A stretch of 64,000 bases of DNA from Amblyomma americanum (Eukaryota > Arthropoda > Arachnida > Ixodida > Ixodidae). Position 1 is the first letter of the stretch, and each line of letters opens with the position of its first letter. Shown here one piece after another: positions 35,401 to 47,439 of this stretch. Below the pieces are notes generated by a model. That model was given only the letters and a program-made list of their open reading frames with translations. It made no database searches and was not told the DNA's origin. The translations under genes and the position numbers were made by a program. The DNA is taken from positions 192,604,530-192,668,529 of the forward strand of contig NC_135497.1 in NCBI RefSeq assembly GCF_052857255.1, given 5' to 3'.

Positions 35401-35629
35401 TGGCGTCACAAAAACAAGTACTGTGGCATGGCGAGCTTGTTGGCCAGTGTTGCCGTGAAGGAGCAGGATAACGCCGAATTCCGTGTTTCGATAGACGAGC
35501 TCTTCCTCAGTCCCAGCTGACCGGCACCACAACCAGCAGGTGACGCTGATGGAACCGAGAAAGACGTCCGGGACAAGGACAAAGGCGGATACCAGGCTGC
35601 AGTGCTCCTATTCGTGACCGATAACACAG

Positions 35630-37660
35630 ACGGTGTCTGGCCCTGTGGTCGCACGATGGTATTCATGCTCACCCGTAGCCGGAGGCGACCACGGCTGGCG
35701 GACGTCGATGGAGGAGTCAGGGAAGGGAACTGAGCCGTCGTGATCTTGAACAGCAACATCCGTGTGGGCGTGGACCTGGACGGCGTCTGGCTCCGCAGTA
35801 GCAAGGTGGTAGTCATGCTCACCCATAGCCGGAGACGACCACGGCCAGCGGACGTCGATGAAGGAGCCAGGGACAAAAACTGGGCCGTCGTGAGCTTCAA
35901 CAGCAGGAGCCATGTGGGCGAGGACCCGGTCGCCGTCTGGCCCCGGAGTAGCATGGCGGTAGTCATGATCAACCATAATCGAAGGCGACCACGGCCAGCG
36001 GACGTCGAAGAAGGAGCCAGGGACTGGAACTGGGCCGTCATGAGCTTGAACACCTGCGGCCGTGTGGGTGAAGACCCGGACGGCACCTGGCCCCGAAATT
36101 TCATGGTGGTATTCATGCTCACCGGTAGCCGGAGACGACCACAGCTGGCGGACGTCGATGGAGGAGCCAGGGAAGGGAACTGGCCCGCCGAGACCTTGAA
36201 GAGCAGCAGTCGTGTAGGCGAACGCCCGGATGGCGTCTGGCCCCGAAGTGGCATGGTGGTATTCATGCTCACCCGTAGCCGGAGGCGACGACGGCTGGCG
36301 GACGTCGATAGAGGAGCCAGGGAAGGGAACTGGGCCGCCGAGACCTTGAAGAGCAGCAGTCGTGTAGGCGAACGCCCGGATGGCGTCAGGCCCCGAAGTG
36401 GCATGGTGGTATTCATGATCACCCGTAGCCGGAGGCGACGACGGCTGGCGGACGTCGATGGAGGAGCCAGGGAAGGGAACTTGGCCGCCGAGACCTTGAA
36501 GAGCAGCAGTCGTGTAGGCGAAGGCCCGGACGGCGTCTGGCGCCGAAGTGGCATGGTGGTATTCATGCTCACCCGTAGCCGGAGGCGACCATGGCTGGCG
36601 GACGTCGATGGAGGAGCCAGGGAAGGGAACTGGGCCGCCGAGACCTTGAAGAGCAGCAGTCGTGTAGGCGAAGACCCGGATGGCGTCTGGCCCCGAAGTG
36701 GCATGGTGGTATTCATGCTCACCCGTAGCCGGAGGCGACGACGGCTGGCGGACGTCGATAGAGGAGCCAGGGAAGGGAACTGGGCCGCCGAGACCTTGAA
36801 GAGCAGCAGTCGTGTAGGCGAACGCCCGGATGGCGTCTGGCGCCGAAGTGGCATGGTGGTATTCATGCTCACCCGTAGCCGGAGGCGACCATGGCTGGCG
36901 GACGTCGATGGAGGAGCCAGGGAAGGGAACTGGGCCACCGAGACCTTGAAGAGCAGCAGTCGTGTAGGCGAAGGCCCGGATGGCGTCTGGCCCCGAGCTG
37001 GCATGGTGGTATTCATGCTCACCCGTAGCCGGAGGCGACCACGGCTGGCTGACGTCGATGGAGGAGCCAGGGAAGGGAACTGGGCCGCCGAGGCCTTGAA
37101 GAGCAGCAGTCGTGTAGGCGAAAGCCCGGATAGCGTCTGGCCCCGAAGTGGCATGGTGGTATTCATGCTCACCCGTAGCCGGAGGCGACCACGGCTGGCG
37201 GATGTCGATGGAGGAGCCAGGGAAGGGAACTGGGCCGCCGAGACCTTGAAGAGCAGCAGTCGTGTAGGCGAAGGCCCGGATAGCGTCTGGCCCCGAAGTG
37301 TCATGGTGGTATTCATGCTCACCCGTAGCCGGAGGCGACCACGGCTGGCGGACGTCGATTGAGGAGCCAGGGAAGGGAACTGGGCCGCCGAGACCTTGAA
37401 TAGCAGCAGTCGTGTAGGCGAAGACCCGGATGGCGTCTGGCCCCGAAGTAGCGTGGTGGTATTCATGCTCACCGTTAATAGGAGGCGACCGCGGCCAGCG
37501 GACGTCGATGAAGTTTCCAGGGACGGGAACTGTGTCGTCATGAGCTTGAAAAGCAACGGCCGTGTCTGGGAGGACCCGGGCGGCGTCTGGCCCCGAAGTG
37601 GCATGGTGGTATTCATGTTCAGCCATAACCGGAGGCGACCACGGCCAGCGGACGCCGCTA
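35630..37660. repeat. 150-bp-period array (left arm, about 13.5 units)
   Basis: The landmark TGGGCCGCCGAGACCTTGAA or a close variant recurs at 36181, 36331, 36481, 36631, 36781, 36931, 37081, 37231 and 37381, exactly 150 bp apart. More diverged units lie on both sides. Because 150 bp is 50 codons, long open frames exist on both strands: minus 35406-37682 and 35608-37938, plus 35740-37362. A minus-frame unit reads GEHEYHHATSGPDAIRAFAY and so on. No frame shows a start, signal peptide or known domain, so I annotate it as a minisatellite. Confidence 0.92.
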
Positions 37661-37939
37661 AGGGAGGTGGGGAGTTGGTCAAGGGTCGGGATGTAGACTG
37701 GGACAGAGGCGCGGGGAGCCTCTCGGGAATAAGATGCCTGGGAGAGTAAAGGTAGCACTTGGGGCCTACGCGGTGGCGTTTCTTGCGCGCAGGAAAGATC
37801 TCGGAGTGGCACTGTACTGGACTGGCCTAAAACAGAACAACGAACGATCTTCTTCTTCTTCTTCCTCTTAAAACATGGCAAATACCCATATGGGGGGAAT
37901 CGTCCAATATGTAGTGGCATAAGCAAGGAAATTTCCACA

Positions 37940-38940
37940 GGAGGTTACGACAAAATTTTAGCACCAAGCGTTAATTTTGAAAAATGTATCAATAAAAACG
38001 ACAGAAGAACATAGATAGCGTTCATTGCTGGCGAAAATTCGAAGCGAGCTTTCTTTTTTTTCTGCGAATTGCACGTGCTAGCGGGGAGCGGCGAAGGCGT
38101 CTTTGTTGTCTTTGTGCTCTTCTGACCATTGCTCTCCAAAAGAAAATATATATGGAACGGGATTCTTCGTCGTGTGGCTAGAGTCACTTTTAATCCATCA
38201 GCCGGTTTTAACAAAGAAATAAAGAATGGTGCAGATCTCGCCGGGATAACAATGCTGGGTTAATTTCACTAGGATAATAAAAATTTGCTACGGTTTAACT
38301 ACTGCTGAACGTGGTTAGAGAGCGAAAGCTTTGGTTTATAGGTCAAGTAGACTCGGCTTGGCATCTGTAACGTTGCGTGCGTTCCGCACACTATATATGC
38401 AACGCGCCACGCTGGCACTCTGGCAGGTGGCGGTTGAATTAATGGTTGATCGCGAGAGGTTGGCCACCCAATGAACGCTGGGGCCTATTGCTGCAGTGCC
38501 GCTTGTCTGCCACAGCGTTGTCTGTGCTAATGCATGCAGCCTTCATCTATCTCTCTCCCACCACTGCCACGTACCTCAAAGCTACTGAGACGTCCGCTGA
38601 CTGAGGGAGCAAGTTATGCGACCTTCCTTTCCTTAAAATCATCGGTGTCTATAACGGTGTCAATGAAACGGCAATGAACACAATGAACGCCGACGGCCTA
38701 TAGAAATAGAGGCGAGCGCTCGGTTTCGGCGACGTCGGCTGTGACGTCAAAGCTGTCACGTGGTTTCTGCTCGGTTCTTAGTAAGAAAGGTCAAACTTAG
38801 TGCCACGCGAAGAGCGGCTTTACCTAGCGTAGTGAAGCTTTCGCTTCAATAAATTCCACCCATGTCTTTGTAAGCGTACATTGGGTGCGTGGCCAAGCGT
38901 AGCGTACACTGCATACACTGCCCCATAAGTAGGATGGCCG
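37940..38940. other. No gene seen; contains MITE-like fragment (left arm)
   Basis: The sequence is noncoding. CTGGCAGGTGGCGGTTGAATTAA (38422-38444) and the nearby GACGTCAAAGCTGTCACGTG resemble parts of the MITE-like family at 58520, 59985 and 63790. It is mirrored at 51850-52850. Confidence 0.45.
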
Positions 38941-39279
38941 GTTATCAAGATGGGCTTGGAGAATCAGGAACATGAAAACAGGTATGCAGAGAAAGAAGGA
39001 GGTAGCCTTCTTCTACAAGTCTTGTGTGGCGGTCTTCCTTTGTGGCTGTTAAAAGCACTGAGCCTGTCCCGTTCGATCACTTTCTAATGCCCCGTCGTCG
39101 CTTTTCCTCTTTCCGGAGGCGCCTGCTAGAAAACACTGCGCTTTTGTCCGCTGTGTTTCCTTGCGTTGTGTTTGATCAGCCAAATGATCTCGCAGGCTTT
39201 CTGAAAGTGCGCTCGATAATAGACCGTATTCACACTATTAATCAGGCGATATATAAATGCGCAGAATATAACTCCGATA

Positions 39280-39815
39280 TGTAGTGTTCATTGATTACGA
39301 GAAAGCATTTGACTCAATTGAAACCTAAGCAATCATGCAGGCATTGCGGAATGAGGATGTAGAAGAGCCTTATGTCAAAATACGGGAAGATATCTGTAAC
39401 GACTACACAGGTATGATAGTCCTTCACAAAGTCAGCAATAAAATTCCAATAAGGAAGGAGGTCTGGCAGGGAAACATGATATGGCCAATGCTAGTCACCG
39501 CCTGTTTACATGAGCTATTCCCAAGCCTGGATGGGGAACAGTTGGGAAAAGAGTTAATGAAGAATACCTAAGTAATTTGCGATTCGCTGGTGACATTGCC
39601 TTGCTAAGTCATTCAGGAGCTGAGCTGAAAAGCATGGTCAATGAGTTGGACAGGCACAGCCTAATGGTAGGTCTCAAAATTAACATGCAGAAAACCAAAC
39701 TAATGTTCAATAGTCTCGCAAGGGAACAGCAGTTCCCAATTTGTCGCGAGGAGCTGGAAGTGGTAAGTGGATATGACTACTTAGGGCAGGTAGTGGCCGC
39801 TGATCCGGATCATCA
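39280..39815 (+). pseudogene. RTE-like LINE reverse transcriptase fragment (left arm)
   Basis: The sequence reads FIDYEKAFDSIET, a stop, AIMQALRNEDVEEPYVKI, then NKIPIRKEVWQGNMIWPML, and in a new frame LRFAGDIALLSHSGAELKS followed by VGLKINMQKTKLMFN. These are RT palm motifs of the RTE type, but the catalytic ADD box reads AGD, losing one Asp. Homology ends at YDYLGQVVAADPDH, where the sequence joins an inverted RTE 3' end. The copy is dead and is mirrored in the right arm with the same AGD change. Confidence 0.8.
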
Positions 39816-39819
39816 ATAT

Positions 39820-40258
39820 CATCATCAAACTGACTGCCCCCACTGCAGAGAAAGACCTCTCCCATGTCTCTCCAATTAACCCTGCCCTTTGCCAGCTGCG
39901 GCCATCGTAGCCCCGCAAACTTCGTGATCTCATCCGCCCACCTGACTTTCTGCCGCCCTCTGCTACGCTTGCCTTCTCTTGGAATCCACTCCGTTACCCT
40001 TAAGGACCAGCGGTTACCTTCCCTTCGCAGTACATTCTCTGCCCAAGCCCATTTCTTCCTTTTAATTTCAACTAGGATGTCATTAACGCGCGTTTGTTCC
40101 CTCACCCACTCTGCCCGCTTCCGTTCTCTTAACGTTACACCTATCATTTTTCTTTCCATAGCTCGCTGCGTTGTCCTCAACTTAAGCTCAACCCTTTTCG
40201 TTAGCCTCCACGATTCGGCTCCATAAGTGAGCACCGGCGTCACGGGTTCGGTGATCAC
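39820..40258 (-). pseudogene. RTE-like LINE C-terminus, inverted and fused to the RT fragment (left arm)
   Basis: On the minus strand the frame reads TYGAESWRLTKRVELKLRTT, RAMERKMIGVTLRERKRAEW and RGRQKVRWADEITKFAGLRW, ending near a GATGATGATATTGATGATC tail. This is the conserved C-terminal region and 3' tail of RTE-type LINEs. Its 3' tail faces the truncated end of the RT fragment, so the two pieces are tail to tail. Confidence 0.8.
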
Positions 40259-40259
40259 G

Positions 40260-42160
40260 CGAAGTCATCTCCGAGTCATGACAATAAGGGGGTGGTCGTT
40301 CGATGCGCAGCGTAGCCGGTAAGCAAACGTAGTGAATGAGACAGAGGCGTGTTAAGCGGTAACGACAACAGAACAACGTTTACGGAATCGATACGAGGAA
40401 TACGACAGCTTTTACAGGAAAGGAATGGACATTTAACAAGACAATTACTACTGATTGCGGAAACACACATCACATTAAATACACTCAGTTAAGTTATACG
40501 TTGTCATAAGAAATTGTCTGCAGAGATCACGACGAAGGAGAATGTCCAGTTAGTGACAGTCGAAAAGAAAGTTCAGAAGGGGCGCGAACATAGTAGCTTT
40601 TTTCTATTCGTAGCTGGTTCACGGCACCAGTCCTGAAAAAGTGTCGCTGGTGCCAGCGCAGTGCAGAAATGTGGTGCAGGTTCAGCGCGTCAGCAGCGCC
40701 GCACCTTATGAGCGACAATTTTCAATCGAGCGCGTGCAGACAGCTCTTGTCGTCTGCTCGCCGTGGAGGTGTTCAGTGGTGCAGTTCTCGCGTGTGTTTT
40801 TTGTGTGCCGTCGCTTTCGTGCATAACGAGACTTGCGTCGTCCATGGAGTTGGCCATGGTCCACGACGCGGACATCACATAGTTCCTTCTTATGAAGTAG
40901 TTGTACTATTACGACAATGAATACCAGGAACCGACTTTGTGCTGTCCTTTGCCGCAACTCACTTGTTTGGACCGATTGCAGCCGAATTCTGAAGTACTGT
41001 AAAAGCGTCTTTCGAACTTTCGGCGGGCTTCGAGGCCCTGCATATATATTTCCCGACGCCTATAGTGGGGCACCCACAAATTACCGTCGAGAGCCCGCCT
41101 CGCTTATTTACCTCTTTATAAGCCGTTCAAAAGCTACCTCGCTGCTTTGCGTGAGCCCCGGCATCCCCGTAGCCGCAGCAGAATTAATGTCTAGGCAGCG
41201 GCGAACCAGCAGCATATGCCTGCATGCTAACGCAGCAGGCAGAGGTACCGGCGCCGCCAAAACACTCCCGCGATTCGCCCTGCCCGTATTTTTTAACAGC
41301 TCACACACCATTGTTGCGCCGTGTGAAAAAAAAATGTTTTGTGTGAATTCGCACGCACACGGACGGCTTAGCTATCTGTTACAAGTAGCAGGTACAACAA
41401 AAACACAGAAAGATACCTGCTGTCGCGTATATTTCAGCGTCATTTTCTCGCAAAATCAAATGGGAACCGCCGACGACAGCGACGACCTCCCTCAATTCAC
41501 CTTCAATACTTACGAGCATGTTAGCGTCGTCTGCTCAAAGCTGTCTGCATGTGCACAACTTTCCTGCACCTTCTTCACGGACGGTGCCAAGGTTCCTTGC
41601 ACCACAGCGACACTACGGCTGCACCCAAATCAATCGCGGACAATGGTGCAGGGGGCGCTGTGAATCGAGGGCTTTGGTGCAGCGCACCGTGAACCGGTGC
41701 CGACGGTGCAGAGAACCACTGCTGAATCGAACAAAGCTATAGTTGACTGGGGAGCGCGGCGGCAGTCCATCCAAAAAGACGCAGGCTGGGCGGCCCCCGA
41801 AGGCGACGGCCCTTCCGGGGCAGCTGGCGGGTTCAAGGATGCAGTGCGGCGGCTCAGAATCCCGGGAGTACGAGGCGCAGCTTTCCATCCGCGGAGAGCA
41901 CTGAGTAGGTGTCCAAAAAAACACACACACACACAGACCAAAAAAAGGCACCAAACAGTTCACACACAAAAAGGGAGTCACGTAGGCACCTACACTTTGA
42001 GACTGCACGGCAGCCTTGGGAGTAGTAGGGGTGACTTTGAGCTGGGAAAAAATAAGAGATACACAGAGCAAACATCACGTACGCCCCTGCACGTGCAGTG
42101 CGAGGGGGTTGCACAACTAGAAGAAACTACAACTGAAACAGCGTGCACGTGCTCTTCCAT
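40260..42160. other. Spacer sequence without a recognised gene
   Basis: Several open frames exist (the longest on the plus strand is 40917-41663), but I recognise no domain, and the frames overlap others of similar length on the opposite strand. The 41600-41750 segment has repeated GGTGCAG motifs and could be an unidentified repeat. Confidence 0.4.
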
Positions 42161-42179
42161 AGACACATCCCTTATGAAA

Positions 42180-43165
42180 ATGGTCTACAGACTGTCTGTA
42201 GACTTTTTATAGACTATAGACGCCCTTAAGATTTTGATTTTTTTCAATAGACAGTCTATAGAGCATCTTTAGACTTAAGTCCATAACCGCCCTAATTTCC
42301 TTTTGTCTATAGGTGGTCCATAGACTACCTATAGACTGAAGTCTATAACCACATCAATTTCCTTCTTTCTATAGATGGAACATAGACTATCTATAGACTA
42401 AAGTCTATAACAGAGATAATTTCCTTTGTTTACAGACGGTCAATAGATTATCTATTGACTAAAGTCTATAACCGCCTTATTTGCTTTTGTCCATAGACTG
42501 TCTATAGATCATCTATAGACTAAAGTCCATAGCAGACAATTTTCCTTTGTCTATTTTCAGTCAATAGATTATCTATAGACTAAAGTCTATAACAGCCTTA
42601 ATTTCCTTCCGTCTATAGGTGGTCCATAGACTATCTATAGACTAAAGTCTGTAACCGTTTTAAATTTCTTCAGTCTATATAAGGTCCGAATACCTGTAGA
42701 CTAGTCTGTAGCAGACAAAAAATTTCTTTGTCTATAGACGGTCAATAGATTATCTATAGACTGAAGTCTATAACTGCCTCATTTCCTTTTGTGCATAGAA
42801 AGTCTATAGTCCATCGATAGACCAAAGTCTATAGTAGAAATAATTTTCCTTTGTCTATAGGCGGTCAATAGATTTTCTATAGACTAAGGTCTATACCTGC
42901 CTTATTTCCTTTTTTCCATAGACAATCTATAGGCCATCTATAGACTAAAGCCTATAACCGCCATAATTTCCTTTCGTCTATAGCCAATCTATAAACCATC
43001 TATAGACTAGTCTATAACCGGCTTAGCAGCCATTTGTCTATAGACGACCTATAGACAATTTATAGACCAAAATCTCTAACCGCCTTAATTTCCTATCGTC
43101 TATAGAGAATCTTTAGACTGCATATGAACTATTGTCTATAGACCTATTTTCTATTGTTTATAAAA
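42180..43165. repeat. TCTATAGA palindrome array, 61-bp period (left)
   Basis: About 14 units begin with an ATTTCCTTTTGTCTATAG-like landmark near 42295, 42357, 42418, 42540, 42600, 42720, 42781, 42842, 42904, 42966 and 43087, averaging 61 bp. Each contains two to four copies of the self-complementary GTCTATAGAC or close variants, so either strand can form many nested hairpins. Confidence 0.9.
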
Positions 43166-43262
43166 ATCCTAATTTTATCTAACCATGTATACACTGCCTT
43201 TCGACTAAGTCCATAAAATATCCCTTTCTTTTCGCACTGAATGCTGAGTAGAACTGCATTGG

Positions 43263-43497
43263 GCCACCGCGGTGGTTAAGTGGTTATGGCGCTCGGCTGC
43301 TGACCCGAAAGACGCGGGTTCGTTGCCAGCCGCGGCGGTCGAATTTCGATGGAGGCGAAATTCTTGAGGCCCGTGTAGTGTGCGATGTCAGTGCACGTTA
43401 AAGAACCTCAAACGGTCAAAATTTCCGGAGCCCTTCACTACGGCGTCCCTCATTCCCTGAGTTGGCTTGGGACGTTAAACCCCCAGGAACCAAACTG
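43263..43497 (+). mobile_element. tRNA-derived SINE, Ruka type of ixodid ticks
   Basis: The head GGGCCACCGCGGTGGTTAAG, with the A-box-like TGGTTAAGTGGTT, is followed by the B-box-like GCGGGTTCGTTGCC. The body contains GTCGAATTTCGATGGAGGCG and GATGTCAGTGCACGTTAAAG and closes with GGGACGTTAAACCCCC and an AACCAAA-like end. I recognise this as the tick SINE called Ruka. It can be transcribed by RNA polymerase III and mobilised by LINE enzymes; this copy is nearly full length. Confidence 0.85.
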
Positions 43498-43499
43498 CA

Positions 43500-46340
43500 T
43501 CGGGTGACCGCAACTATTGTCAGAGTCCTCCGCTTCCTTTGCTATTTCAGGAATAAAAAAATATTGTCGAACGGCAATGCAAATATCTTCCTGTACATTG
43601 TTTTTAGAAGCTTTGAAGAGCTAATTTTCCTTAAACCGCGACGCATATTGGGAATATAATTCAATAATCTTTAATGCTGACAGGTAGAGTGAGGAAAGGC
43701 ATCCATTTCTGAAGTAAGGGTGCTGCAAACTGTACTACATCAAACGAACACGCTCTCCCTTAAAGGAATCGCTCGAGAATATACCATTACATCGTTCTAT
43801 CGTTACTGCCCAACGCGCTTAATTAAGAAGCATTTCATCAGTGACTGTACATTTATTTCTCCTTAAAACCTCCTGTAAAATAAGGGGGAATAATGGGGGT
43901 GAGAATTCAAGGATGTGCCCATCTCTCAGAAACATGATTAGAAGAGTCTCAAAGATCATGGTTCTCTGCGGAATTAAGATATGCCATTTATACCTTTGCA
44001 GTTTGCATTTACGTGAAAAAGTGTTGCGACTCAACAATCAGAAACCCAGTATATTTTCGTTCCTCGCCGTACACCTGCTGCATCGCAGGCGATAACACGC
44101 TGTTGTCCATACCAGTTTTCCAAACACGAGCACACGCCAAAAAGACGTTATGCTATGCAGCATTATAATTATTTGCAAATGGCGCCACATACTATTCGAT
44201 GGGAGATGCGGCGCGCGCTGACGAACTATTAAGGTTTCGGTTTTGGTTTTCGCGAAAGTAATAAGATTTTTAAAGCGCGAGTGGAGAATTTACGCTTTAA
44301 ACCAATGGCCCTTTGTGTTCTTGGATGCTAGAGCAAGCTACACTTGACAAGAGTGCAAACAATATAGACATGACCGTGAAATTGGTTTCTGTTTCACTTT
44401 TTACCCATTTTGCCTGGAGGCGGCGGAAAATCATCCGGGCAGCAAACGACCGTGTGCGCCAGTGTGTCGGCGTCGGCGGCGTTTTCTGTCGTGGGTTACG
44501 TTTTGATTGAAATTCAACTTAATCGTCCGCTTACGGTAAGTCTACATGGTTATTTTTATTCATTTGGTCTCCTTAGCCACTCTAAGCAGTGTTGTGGGAG
44601 CAGAGAGCAGATTATGTGCGCAGCGACAAACTTCCTATCCACGTTTGCAAACGGCGTTAAGCACGTTTGTGTGAGCCGCGGCGGCAGCCGCCATGTTCTC
44701 AAATAATGCGCTTACGTCTGTGCCGCTATGTCTTTCCTAACGCGCGGAAAGGCACTCGGTGCGAAACCCGGGACGGTAAGCCCTCCTCGCGAGCTCTCTA
44801 CTGGCTTTTCTGTGTTGAAAGGTAGGTGCACAGCCAGAAATATCGCTTAGCCCGTGAATGAAGGCCGAAATGAAACTATGCGTTAGAGCCGTGTGAGCAC
44901 GATTTACTTGGCATCTGCGGAAACGCTCAATCAAGTTCTGAGGTGGATTACATTTATTTTTTATTCTTTGTGTTATCGCCTGTCGGGACCGTGGAGTGCT
45001 GTTCATTGAGAGGTGTGCATTAATTGCTTGTTGTAGCCGCTCACTCGGTGCGCGTCGTGGGCAGCGACGCTTCACCAAATATGTTTTGTAACGCTATTGA
45101 CTAGAGCTCGAGGCGTTTGTCAAAGTTGTAGTGAAGCGGCGGTGGAGGAATGCTAAAAGAGTGATGGTTGAAAAAAAGTGGTTGCCGGCGCAAATGGCGA
45201 GCGTGTACAAACACCGCAAAGAACCTACGACCTGCATCCCGTCTCCCCTTTCGTTGCACACGTATGGATTCGTCCATCTCTGTTATCCGAGCCGTTGGCC
45301 GCCGCCGCTGGCCTGCGGGCAATTCATTTTGAAAGCTGAGTAAAGGTCGCCTCGACAAGAGATGGCTTACATTTCGTTCCGAGAGGCTCGTTCATGAACC
45401 CCGCTTACGCGTGCACAAATTTCTCCAGTACCAATTGTGCGAGAGGCAGAGTATGCGTTTCTGATCTCAGACTGCTACATTACAAAAACGCCAGTGTAAC
45501 TTGGCGCTTATTTGTGCCACGAATGCAATTCTGCTCGCGCTGTTTTATCATGGCTGCGCCTTTTGATGAACACGTTAATTGTTTCAATGAAATAATCCTT
45601 ACTTTGAGCGTGTTCGTTGCTTTCGTTGATTTTTCTATCAGCGTTAGGTTAGGGTACCTGCATGCAAGTGTCTCGTTTTTACTGCTCTGTCCGGGCTGCA
45701 CTTGAAGTAAAAACTTAACTGAATTTGAGATGGCATTTCATCCTTACAATAATAAGCTTGTCTGAAGCTCACGTCTGGTTCCGAAATGGCACTGCTGCAG
45801 CCACTATGTGCTGCTTGAGTTTTTCTGGATAATGAGCGCGGCATGGAAGCGCTGTAACCCACTTGTTCCAGAGAGCACGCGCTGGTGTATGAGTATGCTG
45901 TTTCGTCTTAGTGTTTCAAGTTGGCGCAAAACCGTGGTGAACTGGTTTGCAGTCTGCCTGGTAGGTTTTGCATGGCTTGTGCCCGTTTGATTATCGGCGT
46001 ACGTGCCAGGCTTCATGCAGGGTATCTTGAAGCGGTTGTTCGATAGCGGGTATAAGAATAAATGCTTGAATATTCTCCAGTTGGGATCCTTTTGCTGGGA
46101 CCACTGAATGTACGTTTTATGGGGCGGCGTTCTCAACAGCTTGTAGCGAGTCAATGATGATAAGTGGCACAATTCTTCTAAGTATTCTGTTCCAATTAAT
46201 GTAAAGGGAATGCATACAGTGGTCAGTATTTGCAGTAGGTGTTTAGTATAGAGGTAGAGTGCTGCAAGGAATGTGGGTATTAGTTAGAATGTTTTATGAC
46301 ATCCACTTAGAATTTGTCATGCATATTTACTGAAATGATG
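43500..46340. other. No gene supported
   Basis: Mixed-composition sequence with short frames on both strands. The 44400-45350 part is richer in CpG and has a donor-like ACGGTAAGT near 44528-44540 and a GCAGCCGCCATG near 44685. These hints are too weak to call an exon. Confidence 0.45.
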
Positions 46341-46343
46341 AAT

Positions 46344-46380
46344 CCGGCGCGATGGCTCAGTGGTTATCGTGTTCTTCAGG
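46344..46380 (+). mobile_element. 5' piece of a Ruka-like SINE, split by a LINE
   Basis: TCCGGCGCGATGGCTCAGTG, with the A box, is followed by GTTATCGTGTTCTTCAGG and then stops matching SINE sequence. The missing part resumes at 49397. Confidence 0.6.
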
Positions 46381-46777
46381 TGCTCAAGTTATGCCAAGTT
46401 GTCAGTTATGTTATGTAAAGCTACGTCAAGTTATCGTCACCACTGCAAAGTAGCGACGATAACTGCGAGCATCACTTAACCGTCTCTGCCTTTGTGCAGA
46501 TTACCCATTGTGCAGCCGTACATCTTACTGCTCATCACACGTGCCCTGAAGACGGACGGTAGTCTCGAGCAGCGGACCAGGAAGGCGTGGTCGTCGGTGT
46601 CACCCAGAAATCCGGCACAGCATTAACGGTTCACTGTGGGCTATAAAAGACTATTCCTTCCACTGGGACCTCACTTGGCAGTGGTGACCGTAGCTACGAG
46701 CATCATGTAACCGTCTCTGCCTTTGTGCAGGTTTGTGCATAATAATGCCTCACTCAATGTGATTTTGTTTTCCTTTT

Positions 46778-47332
46778 ATGTCATCGCTGCTGCTAAGTGG
46801 ATGGGTTTTTTGTAAAAGATCTGAGTGTACTATAGCTCGTTGTTGTGCTTGCAGTCTTGTACTCACTGATAGCATCTTTGCAACATGCTCAGAGTGCAAA
46901 TTTAATTTTCATCGTGATGCATGTGCGGGAATAACAGAAGAATCTTTCAATGCTAAGCGTGAAGCCAAAAAGAAAGCATGGAAATGTGACTCTTGTCGAG
47001 GCAACCACAGGGGCACAAGCACCACAGAAAATCCGCAGCATGATTCCGACATGATACTCAGATTACTGCAGACTGAAACGAAGCTTGATGCTCTTTTGCC
47101 TTTGTCAAAAAAGTTTGATGCATTTGAGTCGCAAATGCAGTTGCTCTCAGATAAGTTTGATGACTTTCAGAACCACCTGACTGTTCAAGAAAAAACTACA
47201 AAACAACTAACGAAGCGAGTTGAAGGGCTGGAATCTAACTATGTAGGTAGTGATATAACTCAGCTGAAGCAGGACCTAGGTGATTTGGAGTGGCGTAGTT
47301 GCTTTCTAACCCTAGAGCTTCATATAGACTGA
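46778..47332 (+). pseudogene. LINE ORF1 with PHD-type zinc finger and coiled coil
   Basis: Roughly residues 18-70 hold a C-x2-C...C-x2-C...H-x2-C...C-x2-C pattern: RCCACSLVLT, FATCSECKFNFHRDAC, then WKCDSC. This is the PHD-like finger found in ORF1 of CR1/L2-type LINEs. Residues about 85-175 are heptad-like (LQTETKLDALLPLSKKFDAF and onward), suggesting a coiled coil for multimerisation. The frame stops soon after at an in-frame TGA, so the C-terminal part is lost. The first codon may not be the true start; the GC-poor codon use fits an old transposon copy. Confidence 0.72.
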
Positions 47333-47439
47333 AACCCGGGATGAGGACTTGCTAAGCAAAGTTAATGAGATTGTAGAAAAGCCGCAAGTTAAAGCTATTA
47401 CACAAGATGACATTACTGCTGTGCATTACCTACACAGGA

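Larger units (their letters stand above)
32492..40075. repeat. Left arm of a large inverted duplication
   Basis: The sequence from GCCTGAAGACGAGGG (32492) to the RTE segment near 40075 recurs in reverse complement from 57553 back to about 50705. Parts occur in mirrored order: poly-G/C tract, Penelope remnant, tRNA-derived SINE, core-bearing degenerate repeats, 150-bp array, MITE-like sequence and RTE chimera. By eye, alignable unique stretches such as 38391-38750 versus 52040-52390 are about 95% identical with a few indels, so the duplication is not very recent. Confidence 0.9.

Noticed and set aside
35406..37938. Two large minus-strand repeat proteins of over 750 residues
   Set aside because: Several frames on both strands are open because the unit is 150 bp; there is no start context or domain, and the mirrored array has a different unit number.
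41600..41900. A GGTGCAG-rich segment as a named transposon
   Set aside because: I see repeated motifs but cannot define ends or match it to a family.
43263..43340. Functional tRNA gene
   Set aside because: The head is tRNA-like but is continuous with the Ruka SINE body.
44410..44540. First exon with a GTAAGT donor
   Set aside because: The frame has no ATG (it begins at TTG) and no downstream exon can be identified.
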